This document shows, piece by piece, positions 10,925-23,400 of a stretch of 64,000 bases of DNA. Position numbers and translations under genes: made by a program. Origin of the DNA: Trichobilharzia szidati (lineage: Eukaryota; Platyhelminthes; Trematoda; Strigeidida; Schistosomatidae); assembly GCA_944472155.2 (NCBI GenBank), contig OX235275.1, positions 31,209,231 to 31,273,230 on the forward strand, written 5' to 3'. The notes under the pieces are model-generated. The model was not told the DNA's origin. It saw only the letters and a program-made list of their open reading frames with translations, and searched no databases. Position 1 is the first letter of the stretch. Each line of letters opens with the position of its first letter.

Positions 10925-13545
10925 AATATTGTTCCCCTGGGTTCCGAGTGGAACATATAGCTTCAGCAACACATCTCCACTTTATTCTATGCTCTGGTGT
11001 CCTCTTCAGCTGCCTGGCTCCACGATTGCCTTTAATCTCTCATCTCCTCCTCCCCAACAAACCATATCCTCCATATCACCCTCGCACCACTCGTCACTTC
11101 CCACTGGGGTGCCAATCGAGCGATGGTGCGATGATTCGAGGCATTCGACGTATGTTCGACCGATCCATCTCCATTTTCTCCTATATATTTGGTAGGTTCC
11201 CACCTGTTGGTTTGTTCACAGACAGAGTGTCTTGTTGTTAATTCTTCCTGGCTGACGAGCCGGCCGGCCATCTGATCTTCAGTAAGGAGCTAGTGAATTG
11301 GGCAGCTGTTGATAAAATTCTGCATTAGTCTGTTGGAAATCCTTTCCGTGTCTCGTCAAGTTTGAGACTCGTATCAAAGAAGTGACTGTGTTGAAAATCC
11401 GAATCTTGTTCTTTGAGCACATGAGGGAGTGATTTTCAAACTGGTTTCAGATTTATAAAGGCATATCGTACCTTTCTGATACTGGCAAGCTTTGATATCT
11501 TCATCCGTTCCATCCGCCTGCGGTTGAAACCGTGCTTTCTAGATAAGTGAAGGAAGTAACCTCTGTCAAATCTCTCCTGTTGATGGTGACTGATTCTGGT
11601 TGTCGTTGCTGTTGGCTGGCTATCTTCATCACCACCGTCTTCGCTATCAGCCTCCTTTGCGATTTTGTGTCTTCTTATCGGTCAGTGCAGCGTATTCCTC
11701 CCTTCTCACCCCCTGTGCACAATCTGACGCATAATCCAGTCCACCACGATTATTAATATCATCTGTGATAATAGACAGCTCTGTCTTACTCCCGAATTAA
11801 CCTCGAATGCCACACTGAGTTCCCCGTTGTGGATCAACTGACACGTGGCATTGTCATATAGCTGTTGAATGAGATTGATAAAGACTTGGGCAGTGTACGC
11901 CGTAGTGTTGATGTAGTTTCAACGCTGTCTGGTGAAGGCGTTTTTCTGAAGTCGGTGAAGGAAGTTGAGGTAGGTAGTGGTTTGACTGCTTTGTTCTGTG
12001 GTGACGATGCGTAGAGTTGCACTTTTATCAGCACATGGTTTACCCTTTCTGAATCCAGCTTGTTCCATGCTGGTGGAGTTCTGTATCCAGTGCATCTTCT
12101 ATTCTCTCTAGGATGATGCGAATTAAAATCTACTTAGTGTAGGCAAAAGAATGGTTTCACACCAGTTCTTGCTGAGGCACTAGTCGCCCTCCTTTGGCAG
12201 CTTGACGAGGAGTCGTTTCTTCTAATCGGTAGGTACCTTTTTCTTCCTCTCAAACCTTTTGCAGTAATGGCGTGAGCACGTCTGTGGTAGTCTCTGGGTC
12301 CGTTTTCATTGCTTTGGGGGGAATTCCGTCTGGTCCTGCTGCCTTTCCGAACTTCAGAATCTTGACCACATTCAGGATTTCTGATTTCGTTGAAGGGTTG
12401 GTGTCCACTGGAAGTTTTGTGCGTGCTGTCGGTAATGATGCTATTTCTGGGCGACTTGCAGGTGATGGTCGATTCAGAAGTCTTTTAAAGTGATGAGCCC
12501 ACTATTTTATTTGTCTTTACTCCTCGGTTATTAAGTTCCCTTGAACATCTGTGTTGATCTCTTTCGGATAGAGACCCGGTTATCTGAAATAATGTCCTGA
12601 GGTATCTTTCACCTGTGGTCTGCCTGTTATGCTTCAGTTGTCATCAGTCAGTGTGTTGTAGAATTTTATTTTGTCTTTCCTAGCCGACTTCTTTATACAG
12701 CGTAGTGTACACTGAATTCAGCATCCCCTACTGTTACTCATCTTTGCATTGAGTCATCTTATCTTTCATGATCCTCCTCTCCTCTCCTCAATTAGCTTCC
12801 AGGTCTCCTTTGAGAGCCATTCTTTGTCGTGTTTCTTCTTTCTTCCTAGAACAGTTGTACACGTTTGCTTGAACATTACATTGAAAGAATTAGTTCGAAT
12901 ATCCTTCCACACGGGCGTCCCCATTGATGACACGTAGTGTCTCCGACTTTGCTCTAATCTGATGGATGTAGTGAAGGCATCCATTATGGTTTTGTCCTTC
13001 AGTTACTGAATGTTGAACTTGAATTGTGGTCTGTCTCTAGTTGTTTTCAGAGATTTCATCTTTACCTGGAATGTTCTTTGAACTTGATGATGTTCTGAAC
13101 CCATATCCGCTCCCTTTGTTGACTTCATATCTGACAGGCTAGCTGTGTCTCCTGTTCCCTGATCTGCACTGACATGAAATCTATCTGGTTTGTGGTGTGT
13201 CCGTCAGGCGAATTCCATGTCGTTGGTCTTGTGTATATCCTTGTTATTGTAACATCATGATGGCCACCCACTGCCTCACTATATTTATGTTTGTCGTCTG
13301 GGTGACATGACTGGAGTAGATTACTGACTCACCAGTTGACAATTTTGACAGTCCATATCCATTCGATATACTCTCGCAGATTCCCAGCATCTCTATACCA
13401 TATCTTCTCATTTCTTTGGTTACCTGAGTAGCCTTTTTCAGCCTCGTACATTGTACGGAATTTCCATGTCCTCATTCTTATTCGTGGTTTCATCGAGAGT
13501 GGACCAGTCGTCTGGCTGACAGGCTTCCTGAAGGCTTTCACCAGC
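10925..13545 (-). pseudogene. RTE element, endonuclease to 3' end, degenerate
   Basis: The longest RTE copy in the first half, read on the minus strand from 13545 down. N-terminus: P-R-I-R-M-R-T-W-K-F-R-T-M-Y-E (13440-13500), the start of the APE endonuclease. Endonuclease C-terminus: S-P-D-G-H-T-T-N-Q-I-D-F (about 13160-13215). Linker: K-K-K-H-D-K-E-W-L-S-K-E-T-W-K-L-I-E-E (12780-12845). RT start: A-A-G-P-D-G-I-P-P-K-A (about 12300-12340). RT palm traces lie to 11800. The terminal region and 3' end lie at 10925-11560. Internal deletions and many frameshifts make it non-functional. Confidence 0.75.
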
Positions 13546-14059
13546 CAGCCAGCCAGCCCACTGTGTCATTTCTTCTCTTCGATTCCAGCGAAGGATAATT
13601 TTGGTTTCTATATGTATTTTGTATTTTTAATATATATTTCTTGTGCGCCAAAGTTTCAGTAGCCGTTTGATTAGTTTCCTCGAGGTGGTGTCTCTAGATC
13701 CAAGCCCGACAATCCTTCTTTACCTGTGCTTGTGATCAGACAGAAGACTACCAAGGTAGTTAACTAGGCGATTCCCATATTGATTGTAAGACAAAGACGT
13801 AAATAGTGCAGAAAATTGCCTTTTCGACGATTCATTACCATCACTTGTAGGATAGTTATCATGTTCGACCAGTCAGATACTGGTAATTTTTTATCTAGAA
13901 GGTGTAAAACTTAATGTACGGCTTAATCTAGAAAGAGAAGACGAGTTGAAGAATTGGAAAAGGGAAGAGAATTTAGGCTTACGTAGTGAGTATGGGAAAA
14001 TGCTTCATCAGTACAACTGTGTAGAATGGACAAAAAATTAGTGGAAAGACGATAAAGTG
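13546..14059. other. No gene recognised
   Basis: Contains a CAGC-rich patch at 13540-13560 and T-rich sequence near 13610-13640. No ORF or repeat family could be identified. Confidence 0.35.
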
Positions 14060-14825
14060 TTTTTTTTGTTAATAAAATCTGTATGCAAATTTAATGTTAT
14101 TATTAAACAATAATTGAATGATAATAAAATAAGGATAACGAGAATAATAATAGTGATAATATTTTGATGGCATTATTAGAAGACGGAGATTATCTGAAAA
14201 ACGATGTGATGTATTTGCGCTATACATTTCGAACAATCTGATCACACATTTACTTGTCAAGTCAATATATATATGGAAAAGTTAAATTAAACAAAGTGAC
14301 AAAAAAACGAGGAATTAAGAATAATTAACACAAACATTTGATAATCCAATCAAATAAGGATTACCAAGGTAGGTTAAGGGTAATAACAAACTGTTTTTGA
14401 ATACACAAGGAGGGCTTAAGTTTATGAATGGCTATAGCCTCAGCGTATTTCAGTAAACGTATTTGACCGTTTTTATAGATGACCTTAAAGGCTGAGTTAA
14501 CATCAACCTTATGGTTCATCTCGATTAAATGTTTAGCTATAGACGAAGTTGGTAGCCTGACACCTGCATCTATTGGCTTGTCACAATTCATCTGTTTTTC
14601 TAACCATTTTGGGATATGCTCTCCCACGTTCACGTGCAACGCGCGATTACTCCTCCCTTTGTATGTCTGTCCACACACACATGAAAACTGGTAAATTATG
14701 TGGGATACATATCCCAAAAAATATATATATATATATACGAAATATAATTTGACAGAGGTCGCCCAGCTAAGGCACTTAGAATAATCGATGCTTGCCACAC
14801 GTCTCCACGAGTACAGCATCACACA
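14060..14825 (-). pseudogene. PLE GIY-YIG endonuclease and 3' tail
   Basis: An open minus-strand frame (14822-14361) covers the GIY-YIG domain: Y-Q-F-S-C-V-C-G-Q-T-Y-K-G-R-S-N-R, then V-G-E-H-I-P-K-W-L, S-S-I-A-K-H-L-I-E and the terminal L-K-P-S-L-C-I-Q-K-Q-F. The Tyr of the expected Y-I-G is present but followed by Lys. An AT microsatellite (14721-14740) has expanded inside the frame just before the domain, adding I-Y-I-Y-I-Y. The 3' tail (14060-14360) shares a block with 48100-48160. Confidence 0.7.
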
Positions 14826-14894
14826 CTGAAGGTAGTAAATGCTGCTAATTCCAGTTGATGAGTCTCAGATAGAATGAAACGAGTTCGGTTATAT

Positions 14895-16830
14895 TAACAC
14901 ATCCAAGCAGTTGGTTCCGTAGTACCACGTTTGTATCGACTACCAAAAATTCAAAAGACAGGATTACCCCTTCGTCCAATTCTCGATATGCTGGGTTCTG
15001 CTTATCAAGGAATTGCTCAGTGGCCAGCTTAAATACTGGAACCAGTTAGAAGGAAAGTGTCTAAGTTTGTTTCATTGACGATACGTTCAAATTTATTGAG
15101 AGTATTAAAGATTTTAATGTCTCAGACAAAGTTATGTTCTCATTAGATGTGACTTCGCTATTTACCAGTGTACCTCTCATGGGAACTGTTTGCTATATAT
15201 GTGATTATGTTGATACACATAGTTTAGAAATAGAGTTGCTGACACTCCACCTCAAAGAACTTTTATTGAGATGTACGCTGAATGTTCAATTCACCTTCAA
15301 TAATGCGATTTTTAGACAGAGAGATAGCATTGCGATGGGATCACCAGTGGATGCTTTGCTGGCTGGTTGTTTTATGGCAAAGCTTGAAAACTCTCAACTT
15401 AGTCAAACCATCGATCATTTCGACATTTATAAAAGATACGTAGATAACATTTTAGTTGTCTGCGATAATAAGGTAATTATTGATGATGTCTTGTGTGCTT
15501 TCAACAACTGCTATCCTTCTTTACAATTCACCATAGAAAAGGAATCTGAGCTAATTATTCCGTTCCCTTGATGTATGCCTTAGTAGACGTAATGATGGAT
15601 CTCTCACAACATCCATTCACCGGAAACGTACATGGAACGGCCAACTAACTAATTTTTTATAGTTATATGCCTATCTTCAGGAAAAGGAACGTAATTCATT
15701 CATTCAAATATAGGATAAGACATATTTGTAGTTCTGATTGCGTTGACTCAGAACTTGACATCCGAAAAGCCACGTTTGCAGAAAACGGTTACCCGAACAG
15801 ATTTAATGACAAAAATACGAAAGATAAACAGTCCAAACTGGTCACCAACTAAGTTCAAAAGAAAACCTGATTCATGAACTTGGAATTCAAAGGTGATCAA
15901 GCTTCAGATATGCTCAAAAATCGTTTCTCCACCAAATCTGTTAGTAAGACGTTCTCTGAAGTAAAATTACAAATTACATTCACCAGGCTCAAATTTTTCT
16001 CCATCTCCGTAAAAGATAAGCTCCCCCACCTGGCCGCCTCCATGTGCATCTATCAGTTGACCTGCTGTTGTGAAGCAATGTGCATTGGCCATAGCTAGAG
16101 AACGCCGCTTTTGACACGGATAAGGGAGCACAAATTCTAGCATGGTTTTACAAGGGAGAAATGAAGTGTGTGCGAAGCTCTATTCTAGAACACCTGATCG
16201 ACTCCTGTCACTCTGCTAACCCTGACCATGATTTTAAGATCATCTACCGAATCCATGCTAACTTGCTGCGTTTTCTTTGTTAAATATTTATAAAGACAGT
16301 GGAGGCCTTGGCCATTCATGAATTTAGGACAGACCTTTGTGTACAAAAGAAGTATGTACAATCCCTACTTCTGCCTTGGCCATAGAGGGATAGACATTTA
16401 TTTATTTTGTTTATTTAGTTAATCTATGTATCTTTCCCTTATTACTACGATTATTATTATTTGTAGTATTAGTATTACTATTCTCACTTTGAATTGTTTC
16501 CGCTTGTCCCTCTTGTCATTCTAAATCCAAAATCAATATATATTTTTTTACAATATTGAATTGTATCTTATGAAATTTCACACTATGTTATGTAGCATTT
16601 TATATTCGCCAACTAATCCTATAATTATACACCTCTTTCCAACATCTATACACCTTATGTATTATTCTATATATGACATTAATTGTTTTGCCACTTGACA
16701 CTTGACATTTAACTATGATTATAATCACAAATATTTTATAGGGAATAAAAAGACAGTTGCAACGAAGAAAATTTTCTTTCCGAAGAAGTCATCATCTAGG
16801 CTGTACATTCGTGTATTTATATCAAATGGA
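14895..16830 (+). pseudogene. PLE copy, RT plus GIY-YIG
   Basis: Plus-strand PLE missing its N-terminus. Motifs in order: P-R-L-Y-R-L-P-K-I (about 14942), L-P-L-R-P-I-L-D-M (14965), F-S-L-D-V-T-S-L-F-T (15140), A-M-G-S-P-V-D-A (15330), the catalytic Y-V-D-N (15437, second Asp replaced by Asn), F-S-I-S-V-K-D-K-L-P (16000) and C-I-Y-Q-L-T-C-C-C-E (16040). The GIY-YIG remainder lies at 16080-16380 with stops. The D-to-N change in YxDD plus the frameshifts make it inactive. The 3' tail runs to about 16830 and ends in a hammerhead-like hairpin on the opposite strand. Confidence 0.75.
16760..16803 (-). ncRNA. Hammerhead-like terminus of PLE
   Basis: On the minus strand: CAGC, CTAGATGA (one base longer than the CTGATGA core), a variable segment, then GAAAGAAAATTTTCTTC and GTTG. 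AAGAAAATTTTCTT is a perfect self-complementary stem III. CAGC pairs with GTTG (one G-U) as stem I. The extra core base probably abolishes cleavage. Confidence 0.35.
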
Positions 16831-16849
16831 TGGAAAGTTCCAGAATAAT

Positions 16850-17185
16850 TCCCAGTTAGGGGTCAATTTAATAAAAATTACAATTAGGAATTAGAATGCC
16901 ATAATAAACAGAGGGACGGATCAATCTCAAACAAAGTAGCATAATAACTAAGAAGATTGACATTGTGCAACTGGGGGTTAGAAATGTAGAAATAACAAAA
17001 TAGACAGAATGTTTGGATAAAGAACTGACGAGATGAATAATTGTTTATGCAATCAGGGATTAAATATGTAGACATAATAAAATGACGAAATAAACAGGAA
17101 GAGTGGATATGAAAATATGGTAGGGTAGGCAGGGATTAAGAAAACTTAAAATAACATGAATAAACAGGAAGTTTAGATAAGAAAG
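16850..17185 (+). repeat. Degenerate tandem repeat, about 75-90 bp units
   Basis: Three to four diverged units, each with AGGGATTAA or a near variant, a TAGAAATAACAAAAT-like stretch, ATAAACAGGAAG, and GGATAAGAAA-type sequence. The last units start near 17045 and 17125. Identity is low but the order of blocks is kept. Confidence 0.45.
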
Positions 17186-19040
17186 GCGATGGGATGGTCA
17201 TTATTAAAAATTTACCTGTTTATGATGCTTTCAAAAGAACATCGAAAGCAACTCAAAGAATTGAAATCAAATGAAAACCTGATAATAACTCGACCAGACA
17301 AAGGTTCTGGAATTGTTCTACTTGACAACTCAGACTATGTGAAGAAACTCTGGTCAATTCTATCTGATGACAGCAAATTTCAAAAACAGACGATCCAAAA
17401 AGATCCAACTGAACAGACGGAGCTCCAACTAACCAACTTATTGAAAGAAATGAAAGATGAATCGATTATCAATACAGAACTATATGAAAAACTTCGCCCA
17501 TCTGGTTCTTCATCGCCACGAATGTATGGACTACCCAAAGTGCACAAAAAGGACTGTCCCAATCCGCCCAATATTAGATATGATCAATTCGCCATATCAC
17601 CTAACCGCGTAGTGGCTGGTAGAAATTCTTGGTCCAGTGAAAGAAAAGCTGTCGAGATACAACCTACACGACACATTGGATTTCGTGGATTCAATTAAAA
17701 ATGTCAACCTTGCAAATAAAAAGGTGGTCTCCCTAGACGTCGTCTCTCTGTTCACCAATGTTTCACTGACAGAAACTATATGCTTTCTGTGTGACTTCAT
17801 CCAATGCAACAGCATAGATGTCGGCATACCGATCCATCATCTAAAGGAGCTGTTACTACGTTGCACCTTCAACGTCTACTTCAGATTCAACAGTGAAATC
17901 TACAGGCAAACAGATGGCGTAGCAATGGGCTCTGCACTCGGACCACTCCTAGCCGACTGTTTTATGGCCAGCCTCGAAAACAACCCCTTATCATCAACTA
18001 TCGACGACCTCCATCTCTATAAGAGATACATTGATGATACTTTCATCATTTGTGATGAGAAGCTAGACCTTGAAAACTCACTTCAAATCTTCAACAACGC
18101 CCACCCAAACATCGACTTTACACTTGAGACTGAATCCGACGGAATGTTCCACTTCCTCGACTCCATCCGACGAGAAACGACAACAACTCTTTGAAAATGT
18201 CCATATACAAAAAGTCTACATGGAATGGACAATTCATCAACTTTCAAAGCTTCGTGCCCCTAAGCAGAAAGAGAAACCTGATATACGCTCTTTTCTCGAG
18301 AATTCGGAAGATATGCAGCGAGGTAGTGATTGAAGAAGAACTGCGTAATCTCGGAAAAACCCTGATGGAAAACGGTTTCCCACCCAGGCTCATAGACAAG
18401 AATCTCAAATCTAAGAAGACTTCCGAACAAGTATAATCCGTTCCAAAGAAAATACTTCTGCTTAATCTAAAATTCAAAGGTGATATTGAAGCAGAAATCC
18501 TTCGCAAACGCCTCTGCAAATCTCTTAGGAAAACATACTTCGCCACGAGCCTACGACTGACGTTTTCCTGCAAGAAACTGTTCAACCAGAACGCTAAAGA
18601 CAAGCCGTCGCATTGAGCCACCTCAACGTGCAAATACCAGTTTACTTGCTCTTGTGGAGCTGAGTACATCGACCGTACCATGCGCGGACTTGGAAAACGC
18701 GCTCGTGAACACTACCCAGCCTGGCTAGTAAAAGGAGACCAAAAAAGTGCGTACAGTTCAGTGATAGAATATCTGGTCAACTCAGAACATTCAGCGCCTT
18801 TCGAAAAGTCCTTCAAAGTAATATACAAGATTCAATCAAACCTATCATAGGGAGTGAAATCAAGACAAATATTTTAATTGTATTTCATACTTCTATTATT
18901 ATTTCATGTATTCACGCCTTTGATCTAATTTCCTCACCGGATATAATTTTTAAAAAAAACCATACATATACGATTGTACGGCTTCATAATAAATTCATTG
19001 AGAAGAGTCTTTCACCGAATATTGTGTTCTTAATGCTACA
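17186..19040 (+). pseudogene. PLE copy, N-terminal to 3' tail, frameshifted
   Basis: One of the best preserved PLEs. The first frame (17189-17698) has T-R-P-D-K-G-S-G-I-V-L-L-D and P-R-M-Y-G-L-P-K-V-H-K. After a gap the RT continues at 17637-18194 with V-V-S-L-D-V-V-S-L-F-T, A-M-G-S-A-L-G-P-L-L-A-D and the intact catalytic Y-I-D-D-T-F-I-I-C. A further shift leads to the linker at 18191-18436 and the GIY-YIG start (T-C-S-C-G-A-E-Y-I-D-R-T, about 18645). The domain ends early near 18850 and the 3' tail runs to 19040. At least three frame breaks prevent a full product. The N-terminus is truncated. Confidence 0.8.
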
Positions 19041-19229
19041 ATGGGAATTATTAAATTATCACTCATATACATAGACAGGAAGATAAATACATACATATAA
19101 ACATAGGTAGATTCGCGATAGATAGATAGATAAATGTTGAAAGAACGACGGTTATCTTCAAATGTTCATTGACGAATATGGAAGATGTGAAGCCTGTTTT
19201 CATTCAATTTGATCTGAAAGATGAAACTA

Positions 19230-20090
19230 TTGCAGCAATGGTCAACAGAAGACCGAGTATGTCACTAGTCTGTGCTTATCATGCGGCTAAGTTGGTTCTC
19301 GTCTAACGGACCATATACTGTTTGGTTAAGTCAAAATCAACAGACACCCTTCTCATGTTAACTCCAAAATGTATATAAAAATTTATGTGTATCTGCGGGA
19401 GCAGTTACACTGGAGGAACAGAAATAAGAAAGCTTACCTCCGATTTTCTGAACATGTGCCGAAAAGTCTATGTCTCAAAGGGAAAATAGCTTATATTAGT
19501 GCCATCGCCAGGCATCTCCTTGATATAGGTCATGAGGTGGAAATCGCGAAATCCTTTAAAATTATCAATCGATTTGCCTCAAGTTCGCCGAAGTAATTGA
19601 AACCCAATTTAAGTGTTCAGAAGGAAGCAGGTATGAGTCAGTGTTTCCTTCCCCTGCCTGGTAACAGAGTGTCTTCATTCTCTCTTTCATTCGATTCAGT
19701 AATCTTTAGCTTTAACCTAACCCCGTCGATATAAAGTAATTTTGCTTGTCTCTTGTTTCTATGATTTAAGTTGAAGTCACTCATCATCTTACGCAACTCT
19801 CCTCTTTATTAAGTAACTGCTTTATCTTTGTATGGATAAAACATTTACTTTGTTTAAAGATTAACTGCCTGTGTAAAAGCTATGTAAGCGTAACTTGCTG
19901 AGCACTGTTCACTAATTCATCCCGTAAACTGAAATCCAACAGAGTTTGCATGTTAAAGCTTTTCTGTACATAAACTTAATAATACTTTATTTGAGCTGTA
20001 AGCAGCTGATGAGAAGCCAGTGAAGTAACAGTGATGGTAACATACTATTCTGCACAAACCACTGTTGTTCTCGCTTTATTCAGGTTCATT
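19230..20090 (+). pseudogene. PLE GIY-YIG fragment with 3' tail
   Basis: GIY-YIG remnant: C-I-C-G-S-S-Y-T-G-G-T near 19388, then R-F-S-E-H-V-P-K-S-L, A-R-H-L-L-D-I-G-H-E-V-E and a C-terminal L-S-V-Q-K-like end at about 19615. About 330 bases of tail follow and lead to the hammerhead relic at 20002-20053. The tail (19870-20090) is repeated in inverted orientation at 40250-40450. Confidence 0.65.
20002..20053 (+). ncRNA. Hammerhead ribozyme relic in PLE tail
   Basis: GCAG (20002-20005), a complete CTGATGA core (20006-20012), a short stem II segment, GAAG in place of GAAA, an AT-rich stem III, and CTGC (20050-20053) pairing with the first GCAG. The changed GAAA makes cleavage unlikely. It is the diverged sister of the minus-strand copy at 40287-40336. 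Confidence 0.45.
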
Positions 20091-20382
20091 AAGGCGGATA
20101 TATAGATAGATATGTAAATGGTCATATGACGCTTTTGAGTCTCACCATTTTTGTTCTAACTGAGTTGAATTTAAAGATGGTCACGTATTCATGAATGTCG
20201 CTAGCAGTAAGCAGAATTAATTAGTAGAAATTCCACAATTTCTCTGCTACAGTGCATCAGCCAGTCAATACTGCTTACTTTTTACATTCATCTTGTGCAT
20301 TAGAAATAATTCTTTAATAATATTTTGCTATTTGTTAGCTGATAATGACCAATTTTGTCGGTTGAGTGAGTCATTACGTAAG

Positions 20383-20396
20383 ACGTATATATATAC
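20383..20396 (+). promoter_or_regulatory. Possible TATA box of gene A
   Basis: GTATATATATACG lies about 75-85 bases before the ATG of gene A. A comparable TATATATATA run lies 60-75 bases before the ATG of gene B, so the position looks conserved. This is a motif observation only. Confidence 0.35.
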
Positions 20397-20468
20397 GTGC
20401 AAGTAAGACTACCAAGTATAATACAATAAAGACCATTGTGTGAACACAATCTCCAGTGAATCAACAGA

Positions 20469-23400
20469 ATGGTCCCCAAACGACTCTTAAGCTATGCTAT
20501 CCCAGTAATCTATCGTCTCTGCGCTGTGGGAGTGATTATTGCCGCTTTCTTCCTCAGTTACAAATACCTCTATCCTGAACAGTCAATTGATGTGAATAAA
20601 GTCTTAAAGTTATTTAGATATCTCAATTTCGTCACACTGGTAAGCAGGCGTAGCATCTCTTCTATTCTTTCTAATTTCCAGGCTATCCTATTCGTGTACT
20701 TCGTGATCGCCACACCACTACAAGCACTCAAACTGCTCACTATTCATAAATATCTTTATACAAGTATCTTTGCATGCACCTGGGTGAGTAGTTATCACTT
20801 GTTGTTATTTGTCTTACTGCTGATTTCATTTTGAAATAGACGAATGCCGCAGTCTACTGGATAACATTTCTAGCCTACAGACATGTGATTACTGGAATTG
20901 AAGAGCTGAAGAATCTGCCATTGTGGTATATGCAAATCTGTGTAAGTCTATCTTTTGTCGATATATATATATATACGTATGCATAACTTATCTAACTCCC
21001 TATTTCAACGACTCACTGGTTACTATAATTGTTATTATTTGCTTGTCGCTCTGGGTGAAACAGAGAGAGGGTTTTAGCAGCCCCACTCTCTTTCATCTTT
21101 TTCACTGCACTAATTGCTTAGCTAACTTCAGGTCTGCTCACTACCTTTCAAGGAATAGTCTTTAGAAAAGTGAAGGCAACTATTCACAGCAGTTTTCATC
21201 TATCATACTCAACATTTTCGTGCCATAATCAATAGAAACGTATAAGCATTACTAATATCTTAATGCGAAAGATTTGCAAGCTTTAATACACAGTGAACTT
21301 GTCTGAATTCTCTATGAGTGATAAATTTGTATCAGTCATCTTGACAACCTCCTCTTCTCTGATTTGTTGTTTATTTATGTATCTATTGAACTGCTTTAAT
21401 TAACTTGGAATTTGAACTTTCTTGTCATGTGGCTTATTGTTTATTATTAGTTGGGATATAGGATCTATAATAGTGTTGCGTGTGTTTAATAATCGGTGAT
21501 TCATCTGAGTACCAGGCTTCCAGAAATTCCTTGATTATATTCCCATTGTTTCCTCTATTCAAATTTTCTACAATCGGCCAAACAAATTAGTGCAGGGAAT
21601 TATCTACATGCGTCGATATGAAGAGGTGCAAGTCGTCCATTTTCCCAGCTAATTTGCGCTCTTGAATTCTGATTTGGAGGGAAACCAAATTTAACCAAAA
21701 TGGTGTTTACTGCACTTTATGCAGTTTATTTTGCGATTGATGTTGTGATCTTCCCCACATTTGCTGTTAGATACTTCAATCTTCAGAATATTGAACCAAG
21801 CGATTGTGTTTGCTTGAGAATTGTCTGTTACAAATAATCTCATTATTCTAGCTGTTATTTCAGAGATATTCTTCATGTGTTCGGTAGAATGAATTTTCCT
21901 GTGGTCTTTCAGGATAGTTTATTCGTGCTATTTCAACTTCAGCTGAAACATTTTCTGATGAAATTGCATGCGTATGGATTCTTCTTGAAGACAGTTTGTT
22001 GGCATTTCTCTTCTGTTCTCTTCAACACTGCAGTGTCACAGTGTTTCAACTGTTTTAAACGATATTTGCACAGGGTTCCTTCTGTGACTCATTGTATTAT
22101 TCATATTACAGTTGAGGATTTGATCTATGTCTTCATATCCTGCATACTCGTGTTTCTAAATGTCTTGTGTGTGTGTGTGTTAGTTCTCTTGACTAAGACA
22201 TTTTCGAATGGAATTTGTTGTCTGATCCTCCTTCTCTGCTGAATTGAATGCCTGTAGATATGGCGGTGATTAATTTGTGGGTATATTCTAAGTCAGTTCT
22301 TTAATTTAATACGAATGTATCATCGAGATAAGGTTCTTTGCATTTTGGTTTATATATGGGTAGTGCTAATAATTATATACTTCGTACAACGGCTTCAGCT
22401 ATTAATCCTGATATCGGCGATCCCATCAGTGTTCCTTTCATCTCGACATAAATCTGATTATGGAACTGGACACATTTTGTAAGAAGCAACTCTACCAGTT
22501 CCATCCATGTCGAACATTGCGATTCGTGTGTTCATCAATGCAGAGTAGTCGTCGTCGCCTTATTTCTTTTGTGTGTTTTGAACAAATTGACGTGTACATC
22601 GACACCATGATTTCATTGTCACCCACCTGAAGATTTTTGATTGTTTGTAAAAGTCGTATTAATTGTAATATATTTCACTCAGACACCCAGTAAACCAGCT
22701 CTGCAATCTCTCCCGCTCTCGAGAAGTCTGGGTGAGGTGTTGGAATAGGTCAAACCCGAGAGTTACATATCCACACATGCCTTGTAGCATTCCATAACCA
22801 GTAGTAAGATTTTAATATGGACACAAGCATAAAAATGAAAATTTGGAAAGGCCGTATTTGACTTGTCCTTAAATTGTTACCGTTTAATTTCCGAGGTCGT
22901 GCAAAAAGAAGTCAGCTACTACTACGTGATTTTCTAATGAGTTGAAACTATGCTCCCCCCTCCCACACCACCACACACACCTCCAGATGCACATAGAATA
23001 TTCTTGAACAACTATCGTAAGGATTTAAAAATCACGTTTAATAGTTTAAACATAGTATCAACATCCCTAGCAAGTGATTCTTGTTCTTATGGCAGCATAA
23101 CAGAACTTCTTCTTGCCACTTAAATAGTGTAGAACGGAAGCCTGTATCAGTAGGCCACCCGTCAATAACTCATTTGCGTACATGAATCAATTTCCACCAA
23201 CGAACTGCTCGTAAGTCTGTTGGGTTAGTGGTAATGCTGTAAGTGGAGAAGACAAGCACTTTGGTAACGAACATCTGTATGGTGGTAAAGTACACCATAA
23301 AGTACACCTTTTTCAGTTATGTATACATATATAAGTTTGACTAGTTCACGGGATAATTGGCTGTCCTGATTGGATGTCGATTCTCTGAAGGGTAAAACTT

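Noticed and set aside
14838..14886. CCAGTTGATGAGTCTCAGATAGAATGAAACG, resembling the SM-alpha hammerhead
   Set aside because: Stem II does not pair, no pol III boxes precede it, and the bases fit the decayed coding region just upstream of the PLE P-R-L-Y motif. Probably chance.
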